DNA of 64,000 nucleotides from Ancylobacter novellus (lineage in GTDB: Bacteria > Pseudomonadota > Alphaproteobacteria > Rhizobiales > Xanthobacteraceae). A program made the translations under genes and the position numbers. Under the pieces are notes generated by a model. The model was not told the DNA's origin and did no database searches. It was given only the letters and a program-made list of their open reading frames with translations. The first letter of the stretch is position 1. Every line of letters begins with the position of its first letter. Positions 59,313-64,000 of this stretch are shown here, piece after piece. The stretch spans positions 61,818-125,817 of the forward strand of contig QFQD01000001.1 in NCBI GenBank assembly GCA_003241485.1, in the 5' to 3' direction.

Positions 59313-59686
59313 GACGTGGCTCCGGGGGGTGAGGCTTGGGCGGCGCGCTGCGCCTTCATGTGGCGGACGTAGGCCGCGCGGCAGGCGTCCTTGCTGTCCC
59401 ATTTCGGGCTGGTGAGCTTGGACAGGCGGTCTATGGCCTCGTCCCGAAGCCCATGGCGCAGCAGATCGCGCGCTTCCTCGACGATCTGGAGGAACAGGCG
59501 GGGCGTGAGGACTTCGCCGACATCATCGTCGATCAGATCGTAGTTCTGATCGGTCTCGACGTCATCGAACTCCTGCAACAGGCGGTCGATGTCGGCGCTG
59601 GTTTGAACATGGGCAAGTAGAGGCGCAATGCGCCGTGCGGCATTGTCTTCGAACACCAGCTGAACGATGTCGGGATAATCCTCCAT
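59309..59686 (-). CDS. small element protein, helical and acidic
   Basis: This 125-residue acidic, helical protein (VFEDNAARRIAPLLAHVQTSADIDRLLQEFDDVETDQNYDLIDDDVGEV) ends in a more basic region (ACRAAYVRHMKAQRAAQ). It has no cysteine cluster or membrane segment. ATG 59686 follows GGGAGGTCGG; a GTG one codon earlier overlaps the GapR-like stop. It lies directly upstream of the clamp gene with a four-base overlap. No family is recognised. Confidence 0.75.
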   Translation of the reverse strand: MEDYPDIVQLVFEDNAARRIAPLLAHVQTSADIDRLLQEFDDVETDQNYDLIDDDVGEVLTPRLFLQIVEEARDLLRHGLRDEAIDRLSKLTSPKWDSKDACRAAYVRHMKAQRAAQASPPGATS

Positions 59687-60126
59687 CACCGACCTCCCAT
59701 CGACTGGCCGAGCGGCAGGTTCTCGAACGGGATCATGCCGAGGGCCCGCATGTAGATGTCGACGATGGCCTCGTGCTCGGCGCGCCGGTCGGCATCTTCC
59801 CTGCGCATCTTCAGGATGGCGCGCAGGGCCTTCACGTCGAAGCCGGTGCCCTTCGCCTCGGCGAAGACATCCTTGATGTCCTCGGCAATGGTCTTCTTCT
59901 CTTCCTCCAGCCGATCGATGTGCTCGATGAAGGATTTGAGCTGCTCCTTGGCGAAGCCGGCGGCGGCGTCCGACAGCGGCTCATCGTTGGGGATATCGGG
60001 CGCGGCCTGCTCGGCCAGCGCGTGCGTCGTCTCTTTCGCCTTGGTCGAGGTGACCTTGGCGGGTTTGGGCTTGCTGGCGGCGGGCTTGTCGGCCTTGCCC
60101 CAGCGCTCGACGGGATCGCATGCCAT
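59686..60126 (-). CDS. GapR-like DUF2312 protein
   Basis: This 146-residue protein has a DUF2312 domain (residues about 52-131: AAGFAKEQLKSFIEHIDRLEEEKKTIAEDI and VFAEAKGTGFDVKALRAILKMRREDADRR). This is the family of GapR, an alphaproteobacterial nucleoid protein that clamps overtwisted, AT-rich DNA ahead of replication and transcription. Chromosomal GapR is about 90 residues. Here an extra 50-residue Lys/Pro/Ala-rich N-terminus, resembling a histone-type tail, precedes the domain. The ATG at 60126 has GAGG upstream. It lies in the leftward early operon next to the clamp. Confidence 0.9.
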   Translation of the reverse strand: MACDPVERWGKADKPAASKPKPAKVTSTKAKETTHALAEQAAPDIPNDEPLSDAAAGFAKEQLKSFIEHIDRLEEEKKTIAEDIKDVFAEAKGTGFDVKALRAILKMRREDADRRAEHEAIVDIYMRALGMIPFENLPLGQSMGGR

Positions 60127-60134
60127 GGAGCGCC

Positions 60135-60563
60135 TCACTTCCCGTACATCGCCCACGCGGGCGTGACCGCGCAGATCGAGTAATGATCGCCAGCGACGTG
60201 GCCCCACCCGCCCACGAAGACGCGCCAACCTTTCCCGTTGTCGCCGTCGTGATCCGGCTCGCGGCCATAATCTTGTTCGTCGAGCCAAAGCCCCGCGAGA
60301 TGTGCCGTCGCTTCCGCGTCCAGTCCACATGCGAGGTCGCAGACCTCAACAGGGTCGGTAGGCGTGCGTTTGGTCCAGCGCAGGACCAGTGCCCGCTTGC
60401 CGTTAAGATCGACTGGTAGACCGTTGAACTCAGTGGCGACGATCTGTTTGATCGCGTAGCTCTGACTTTTGCAGCCGGGCGCATTGTGCGCAAAGGCGAT
60501 CCCGATAGCCTTGGCTAGACTGGACTTGCCTTCAGCGGTGATGTCGACGTGAAAATTGTCCAT
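60135..60563 (-). CDS. hypothetical element protein
   Basis: This 142-residue protein begins with a helical segment (VDITAEGKSSLAKAIGIAFAHNAPGCKSQSYAIKQI). A beta-rich part follows (LVLRWTKRTPTDPVEVCDLACGLDAEATAHLAGLWLDEQDYG), ending with a Gly/Trp-rich stretch (WRVFVGGWGHVAGDHYSICAVTPAWAMYG). Three cysteines are scattered. It resembles conserved unknown proteins of rhizobial phages. It is eight bases upstream of the GapR-like gene. Confidence 0.78.
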   Translation of the reverse strand: MDNFHVDITAEGKSSLAKAIGIAFAHNAPGCKSQSYAIKQIVATEFNGLPVDLNGKRALVLRWTKRTPTDPVEVCDLACGLDAEATAHLAGLWLDEQDYGREPDHDGDNGKGWRVFVGGWGHVAGDHYSICAVTPAWAMYGK

Positions 60564-60573
60564 CGCTGCGCCC

Positions 60574-60852
60574 TCACAGACCGCGGCGCGGGGCGCGCGC
60601 CCAGCCGGCGGCGAGGACGACCGCCAGCACGGACAGGACGATGGCGGCCGACGCCAGAATGAGGGCGGCGAGCAGGTAGCCGGTCGGCGGGATCAGGAGG
60701 ATTTCCGGCGCCTCGCGCAGCGGCGTGAGTGCGGCAGCGCTGGCCTCGGCGGTCGCGACCAGCATGATCGCGAAGGCGGTGCCGAGGGCGATCAGCCAAA
60801 GGATGATGGCAATGCGGGCATTGCCTGACAGCTTGGGTCGACTTGCACGCAT
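60574..60852 (-). CDS. small two-helix membrane protein
   Basis: This 92-residue protein has two strong membrane segments: IAIILWLIALGTAFAIMLVATA near residue 12 and LLAALILASAAIVLSVLAVVLAAGWA near 65. A short basic C-terminus follows. A GGGAGAG lies before ATG 60852; the longer frame is not convincing. It is the leftmost gene of the early operon with a clear start before the confused region 60853-61171. The role is unknown. Confidence 0.75.
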   Translation of the reverse strand: MRASRPKLSGNARIAIILWLIALGTAFAIMLVATAEASAAALTPLREAPEILLIPPTGYLLAALILASAAIVLSVLAVVLAAGWARAPRRGL

Positions 60853-61171
60853 GCCGGCTCTCCCGTGGAGTGAATGAGGTGCCGTCTCTCCGGCTGTCAC
60901 CGCTGGTCGCGATCTCGGTTCTCGTCCGGTTCTCTCCGCATGACGAAGGCGCTGCAGGCACCGGCAACCCCGCCCAAGAAAGACCGGGGCGCGGGCTGGC
61001 AGGAGTGGGGTGCGCGCGCCCCGGCAAGTCGGCGGCTCCAGGAGGAGGCTCGCTCGGGAAACGTCAGTCGAGAACCATCATCTCGGGCGTCCATTCCGGA
61101 TGGTCGTAGACGCTTGGCGTCTCAATCGATCGCGTGTCAGGATCACCGGCCACATAGCGGGAGCCATTCCA
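60853..61171. other. region without a confident gene
   Basis: About 320 bases hold several short overlapping reading frames on both strands (for example a plus-strand frame from 60940 and minus-strand frames ending at 60897 and 61064). None has both a good ribosome site and a convincing protein. The minus-strand end NGSRYVAGDPDTRSIETPSVYDHPEWTPEMMVLD just before 61064 looks protein-like, so a small gene may be missed here. Confidence 0.5.
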
Positions 61172-61459
61172 ATGACGACGCGTACAGAGCCGGTTGCAGA
61201 GCTTGCAGCCATCGACCTTCTCGCCGACAGCCTCGTCTCGGTCTTTTCCACCTTCGCGCAGATCCACCCCGAGGAAGCGAAAGGGATCGGTCTTGCTGTC
61301 GCGGATCACATCCGGGAACGCGCCAATGCATCCATTCCCGCCGGTGCAGCCCAGACGCGCGTACTTGCGGCGGCGACCGAGCTGGTCGCCGAAGTCGATG
61401 GCGAGTTCCAGAAGGTGGCACTTGAGGTTGTGAAAGTACTTGCGCAGAAACATGACTGA
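61172..61459 (+). CDS. small element protein, helical (plus strand)
   Basis: This 95-residue protein looks helical and ordered (VAELAAIDLLADSLVSVFSTFAQIHPEEAKGIGLAVADHIRERANASI, then QTRVLAAATELVAEVDGEFQKVALEVVKVL). GGGAG lies about ten bases before the ATG. It lies within an otherwise leftward operon, and a minus-strand frame (61064-61453) overlaps it codon for codon with its own GAGGG. I prefer the plus strand because its protein is more natural, but this is not certain. Confidence 0.5.
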   Translation: MTTRTEPVAELAAIDLLADSLVSVFSTFAQIHPEEAKGIGLAVADHIRERANASIPAGAAQTRVLAAATELVAEVDGEFQKVALEVVKVLAQKHD

Positions 61460-61477
61460 CCCTCGTCTCCATCCTGC

Positions 61478-61732
61478 TCAGTGGGCGTGCCGGGTGGCGC
61501 GGGCGCGGACGATGTTCAACGCTTCGGGCGACATCTCGACGATTTCCGCCGAGGTCCATCCCAGCAAGGCGAGATCGTCCGGGGTGACGTTGTCCTGGCG
61601 GGCGAGGATGTGCTCGACATCCTTGGCCATCACCTGCAGGCGCTCGTCATAGGAGCGTGCCAGCCGGGCCTTGGTTTCCCGGTCGGCGCAGGGGCGCGGG
61701 GTGAGCGGCGGGATGGTGCAAGGGGTGTGCAT
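61478..61732 (-). CDS. small element protein
   Basis: This 84-residue protein has an N-terminal variable part and a conserved-looking helical end (ARSYDERLQVMAKDVEHILARQDNVTPDDLALLGWTSAEIVEMSPEALNIVRARATRHAH). It resembles short phage proteins in front of control regions. The ATG at 61732 lies about 35 bases from the first operator-like site at 61766, so this gene may head the leftward operon and be repressed there. Confidence 0.75.
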   Translation of the reverse strand: MHTPCTIPPLTPRPCADRETKARLARSYDERLQVMAKDVEHILARQDNVTPDDLALLGWTSAEIVEMSPEALNIVRARATRHAH

Positions 61733-61765
61733 GTGCGGCTCCCATCGGTGTGCGATGGGGGCAGT

Positions 61766-61784
61766 AGTGGCATTTCATGCAACA
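61766..61784. promoter_or_regulatory. operator-like palindrome, variant site
   Basis: AGTGGC-N7-GCAACA, one base off in each arm from the AGTTGC-N7-GCAACT sites at 61800 and 62825; the spacers also resemble each other (ATTTCAT and ATTACGT). It lies between the start of the leftward gene at 61732 and the 61800 site, where repressor binding would shut the early operon. Confidence 0.5.
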
Positions 61785-61799
61785 TCGCGTCAATCGAAA

Positions 61800-61818
61800 A
61801 GTTGCGCCTACTGCAACT
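61800..61818. promoter_or_regulatory. operator-like palindrome AGTTGC-N7-GCAACT (left copy)
   Basis: A 19-bp palindrome with 6-bp arms, the same as the copy at 62825-62843. It lies in the 206-base gap between the leftward gene at 61732 and the rightward orphan gene at 61939, in a region with a further half-site (GCAACA near 61836). It is probably bound by the repressor encoded at 62422. Confidence 0.65.
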
Positions 61819-61938
61819 CTCGCTGGGAATGATGTGCAACAGGCTCGGCGTCGCACATGCGCGACGCGGCCGCCGCCCACTTGCCTGAAGTTCCTGATGA
61901 CGGGATGCTGTCGGCTGCGCGTTAGCGAGGGGGTGTCT

Positions 61939-62394
61939 ATGTCATTTGTTGTGCAGCCGAAGCTGGTTGGAAAAACAGTTCCCTTACAAGATATGATGGA
62001 CGGCCTCGCGCAGTTTCTTGCAACGAGGGGTGTCGCATTTGACACATGGCTGTTCACGCCCGTTCACCCAAGCCGAGATTATCCGGTCGGCGGAACACAG
62101 TTTGAGCTAAGAGGAATAGTTGAGGACGGAAATGAATGGCCGGACCAACGGTATATATTCTTCGGGATGCTTGACAAAATCTGTAAGTCGCGCGCTTCCC
62201 GCATCGGACCGGGTCCGATAGACTTATTGTTAGTCGCGAGCAGGTTAACCCAGTGGAAGGACTTAATCCCGACAATCTTGGAAGAGTGTAGGGTGATCCT
62301 CGATATTTCTGTAAGCATCAACCCAGATCGGTCAATTGCTTTCTCAATTAGGGATCCGGCGCGCCGTTATGAAGGCGGGTATATAGTCGATTAG
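61939..62394 (+). CDS. orphan cargo gene of unusual base composition
   Basis: This 151-residue soluble protein of unknown family (SFVVQPKLVGKTVPLQDMMDGLAQFLATRGVAFDTWLF, then VGGTQFELRGIVEDGNEWPDQRYIFFGMLDKICK and ILDISVSINPDRSIAFSI) looks like a genuine globular alpha/beta protein. GAGGGGG lies six bases before ATG 61939. The stretch 61950-62420 is much richer in A and T than the element around it, so this gene was probably acquired separately. It lies between two copies of the operator. A prophage-borne host-advantage or immunity gene is a guess. Confidence 0.8.
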   Translation: MSFVVQPKLVGKTVPLQDMMDGLAQFLATRGVAFDTWLFTPVHPSRDYPVGGTQFELRGIVEDGNEWPDQRYIFFGMLDKICKSRASRIGPGPIDLLLVASRLTQWKDLIPTILEECRVILDISVSINPDRSIAFSIRDPARRYEGGYIVD

Positions 62395-62400
62395 CGCGGC

Positions 62401-62424
62401 GCTAGTAAATTAACTAGCATGCTA
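62401..62424. other. paired small palindromes between convergent genes
   Basis: GCTAGT-6 bases-ACTAGC (62401-62418) and the perfect TAGCATGCTA (62415-62424) lie in the 27-base gap between the orphan gene and the repressor gene stop. They could act as a weak bidirectional terminator; there is no long T-run. Confidence 0.35.
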
Positions 62425-62796
62425 CGCATGTTTTCGCGGAAACGCCGCTTCTAGCGTGGTCATCATCCTCTGGCGCTCCTCTTCTGAGCGTCCAGCAAAG
62501 AAGCGACTTAACCAATCTTCATATGGGTCGCGAAAAAGAGCCGCTGGCTCGTCGGCTTCTAGAACCCCGGCCAGCACCTCAAGATAGCGCTCACTGGGGA
62601 TGATCCTCTGGTTAAACCAGCGCGAGACTAGCCCTTTATCGGCCCCGGTCGCTCGGGCGATCTCCGCCTTCGTCAGGCCCCGCCGCTCGGCCCACTCGGG
62701 AATGTAATGGTTCCTTCGCGGTGTCTTGCCGCTATGAATCGCGTCAGGTTGCGTCATGAACCACTGATGCCACGCATTGATGGTCGCGTCGTTCAT
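62422..62796 (-). CDS. HTH (XRE-type) repressor of the element
   Basis: This 124-residue protein has an XRE-like helix-turn-helix (WAERRGLTKAEIARATGADKGLVSRWFNQRIIPSERYLEVLAGVLEADEPAALF) and a C-terminal helical part (WLSRFFAGRSEEERQRMMTTLEAAF). There is no peptidase domain, so RecA-type self-cleavage is not expected. The ATG at 62796 leaves the operator at 62825 in the leader; a longer frame would start inside the operator. It is divergent from a Cro-like gene, the usual lysogeny switch layout. Confidence 0.82.
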   Translation of the reverse strand: MNDATINAWHQWFMTQPDAIHSGKTPRRNHYIPEWAERRGLTKAEIARATGADKGLVSRWFNQRIIPSERYLEVLAGVLEADEPAALFRDPYEDWLSRFFAGRSEEERQRMMTTLEAAFPRKHA

Positions 62797-62824
62797 ATGA
62801 GCTGCAATCCCAGTCTTGACGGTT

Positions 62825-62843
62825 AGTTGCATTACGTGCAACT
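62825..62843. promoter_or_regulatory. operator-like palindrome AGTTGC-N7-GCAACT (switch copy)
   Basis: A 19-bp palindrome in the 56-base gap between the divergent repressor (start 62796) and Cro-like gene (start 62853). Both arms match the 61800 site exactly. Position and sharing make it the likely binding site of the repressor, the Cro-like protein, or both. Confidence 0.7.
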
Positions 62844-62852
62844 TCTGGCGCC

Positions 62853-63107
62853 ATGTCTGAGATCAGCGCGCTCTATTTGTATCGCATCCGAACCCAACAA
62901 AGCCTTGCGGCTCTGGGGCGCCTATTGGGCGTCAACAAGAGTTCCATCCTCCGATGGGAGGATCGCCGCGTGCCCGCTGAACGCGTTCTTGACGTCGAGC
63001 GAGCGACCGGTGTGCCGCGTCACGAGCTGAGGCCCGACCTCTACCCGTCGACAGATCCGGGTCGGCCCATCCCCACGCCCTCCATCCCCGCCGAGGTGTC
63101 GCCATGA
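62853..63107 (+). CDS. Cro/YdaS-like small regulator
   Basis: This 84-residue protein has a helix-turn-helix (YRIRTQQSLAALGRLLGVNKSSILRWEDRRVPAERVLDVERATGVPRHELRPDLYP) with the VERATGVPRHELRPDLYP ending typical of YdaS/Cro-type phage regulators, then a Pro-rich tail. The start codon lies ten bases right of the operator. Together with the repressor it forms a divergent switch. Confidence 0.85.
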   Translation: MSEISALYLYRIRTQQSLAALGRLLGVNKSSILRWEDRRVPAERVLDVERATGVPRHELRPDLYPSTDPGRPIPTPSIPAEVSP

Positions 63108-63189
63108 TCAGCGATGTCCCGCGCCTTGAGCTTCGGCATCCGCTGTTTGGTGATCGCCTCATCGTCATGGTGGACGATATCGGTCCTGT

Positions 63190-63450
63190 TCAGTGCCCGT
63201 CCTGCTTCGTTTCGCGGAACAGGTTCTGGATGATCAGGTTGATGGCTTCCTTGTCATCGAACTCGGTGCCGGGGCGCACCTTGAAGCGCGACATTTCGTA
63301 CGCCACGCGCTCACTGATGCTTTGCCTCCACGCGGGGCCGTCCGCCCCCTTCATCGCAGCAAGGTCGGTAATGACCTCGCGCGTCGCGAAGAAGTTCACC
63401 CACACCATGAGGCTGGTGTTCAGCGCTGTCGGCTTCTGGCTCATGTTCAT
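63190..63450 (-). CDS. small element protein (minus strand)
   Basis: This 86-residue soluble protein (LNTSLMVWVNFFATREVITDLAAMKGADGPAWRQSISERVAYEMSRFKVRPGTEFDDKEAINLIIQNLFRE) has strongly GC-rich third codon positions in this frame, supporting it over the overlapping plus-strand frame 63104-63583. The ATG at 63450 or 63444 follows GGAG. It lies opposite in direction to its neighbours. Function unknown. Confidence 0.7.
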   Translation of the reverse strand: MNMSQKPTALNTSLMVWVNFFATREVITDLAAMKGADGPAWRQSISERVAYEMSRFKVRPGTEFDDKEAINLIIQNLFRETKQDGH

Positions 63451-63579
63451 CTCCGTGCGCGTCACTCGCGCGGGGTTGAAAGGGGATGGTCGTCTGGACC
63501 ACGGCCATCCCCACCACTCTACCGCGCAGGGTGAGGCCGGTACACGCGCCCTCCACAACAAAGCGGAGGGTGACGCGCC

Positions 63580-63858
63580 ATGAAGGACTGGCTTCGCCCG
63601 GGGCAGATGGTGGTCTGCATCGACGACGACTGGAGCAGCGGGAACTGCGTTGAGAGCCGGCGCCCTGTGCCCGTCGCCGGTTGCGTCTACGTGATTGCCG
63701 ACGTCGGCGAGCATGGCGGCGGGTTCTATCTGCTGCTGGAGGAAATGGGGGGGGGCATCTGGTTTCTCTCCAGCCATTTCCGCCCCGTTCGCCCGACATC
63801 GCTCGACTGCCTGACGCATCTGCTGGCGCCCTCGGACGCGCTGGAGCCGGTTCAATGA
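63580..63858 (+). CDS. small element protein (rightward)
   Basis: This 92-residue protein (MKDWLRPGQMVVCIDDDWSSGN, then VAGCVYVIADVGEHGGGFYLLLEEMGGGIWFLSSHFRPVRPTSLDCLTHLLAP) has a beta-rich fold and three cysteines and resembles conserved rhizobial phage hypothetical proteins. No function is assigned. Its stop overlaps the end of the convergent partial gene by seven bases. Confidence 0.8.
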   Translation: MKDWLRPGQMVVCIDDDWSSGNCVESRRPVPVAGCVYVIADVGEHGGGFYLLLEEMGGGIWFLSSHFRPVRPTSLDCLTHLLAPSDALEPVQ

Positions 63859-64000
63859 ACCGCGCCGCTCGCCTCGATCATGCTCCGCGCGGTTTGCACG
63901 AAGCCGGTCAGCTCGGCGCTGCCCGCGTATCCGGCTTCGGCCTCCAGAATATTCAGGATGCGGCCCGCGTCCGGCCTGCCGGCGAGCAGGGCGAACAGCA
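63852..64000 (-). CDS. partial element gene running off the right edge
   Basis: The last 49 codons of a leftward gene are visible; the rest lies past the window edge. The protein end reads LFALLAGRPDAGRILNILEAEAGYAG, then TGFVQTARSMIEASGAVH, a helical, Ala/Leu-rich sequence with GC-rich third codon positions. The start and function cannot be seen. It is convergent with the small gene at 63580. Confidence 0.6.
   Translation of the reverse strand, partial: LFALLAGRPDAGRILNILEAEAGYAGSAELTGFVQTARSMIEASGAVH

Larger units (their letters stand above)
55152..64000. mobile_element. integrated element (probable prophage), left part
   Basis: The segment starts at a tRNA-Pro 3' fragment next to a tyrosine integrase. 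It continues with an excisionase-like gene, a leftward early operon (MazG-like, sliding clamp, GapR-like, unknown small genes), a divergent repressor/Cro-like switch and a rightward small gene. Many genes overlap by ATGA. No head, tail, lysis or terminase gene is visible, so the right end lies outside the window. Prophage or phage-derived island is inferred from gene content. Confidence 0.85.

Noticed and set aside
60940..61425. A plus-strand frame starting MTKALQAPATPPKKDRG
   Set aside because: The first 40 or so codons look coding-like, but there is no ribosome site and most of it overlaps the 61172 gene in another frame.
63104..63583. A plus-strand frame linking the Cro-like gene and the 63580 gene through ATGA overlaps on both sides
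   Set aside because: The opposite-strand gene at 63190-63450 has GC-rich third codon positions and a natural protein, whereas this frame is Ser/Arg-rich over that span. The overlaps are probably chance.
55206..64000. A CRISPR array or restriction-modification system in the element
   Set aside because: No regular repeat-spacer pattern, cas gene, methylase or nuclease motif is seen in the visible part.

Overview
The window is high-GC alphaproteobacterial chromosome. The small-gene repertoire (DUF2093, DUF4170, DUF6101 and RT0821/Lpp0805-type lipoprotein genes, an extensin-family protein, separate glyQ and glyS, an LPS block of acyltransferase, waaA and lpxK) points to the order Hyphomicrobiales, most likely a Xanthobacteraceae-type organism. 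That family-level placement is an inference from gene content; no database search was possible.

Bases 1 to about 55,150 are ordinary core chromosome. In order they carry: mutS; a cold-shock gene; an isochorismatase-fold gene and ppdK; a glycyl-tRNA synthetase block in which glyQ and glyS are separated by a flavoprotein and an MFS transporter; xseA; an envelope-lipid block (lpxK, waaA, a DUF374-type acyltransferase, DUF4170, an inositol-phosphatase-like enzyme); a stretch of small exported and membrane proteins; a two-gene chromate transporter; a CYTH-like protein; transaldolase; several transporters; a ROK-type protein whose motifs are in permuted order; an ECF sigma/anti-sigma pair; a BI-1 family membrane protein; a P-type ATPase; a peptide/cell-wall block (NlpC/P60, MarR, M17 aminopeptidase); a phosphatase; fabI; a DnaJ-class chaperone; pdxH; an SDR; corA; an L,D-transpeptidase; a class III aminotransferase; an extensin-like peptidase; a HAD phosphatase; a metallo-beta-lactamase-fold hydrolase and a beta-carbonic anhydrase. 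Imperfect palindromic REP-like elements sit in several intergenic gaps.

From about 55,152 to the right edge the window enters an integrated element, probably a prophage. Its left junction is a 3' fragment of a tRNA-Pro gene directly beside a tyrosine integrase. A leftward early operon follows: integrase, excisionase-like gene, a MazG-like fusion, a zinc-ribbon protein, a phage DNA polymerase sliding clamp, a GapR/DUF2312 protein and several unknowns. Further right is a divergent repressor/Cro-like switch. Three related 19-bp palindromes (AGTTGC-N7-GCAACT type) flank this control region, and an AT-richer orphan gene lies between them. No structural, lysis or packaging genes are visible, so the element continues past base 64,000, where the intact tRNA-Pro should be found.

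The most unusual signals are the permuted ROK/ASKHA protein, the repeated operator system with its embedded cargo gene, the element's own sliding clamp plus GapR-like protein, and the large coding overlap between the integrase and excisionase-like genes.
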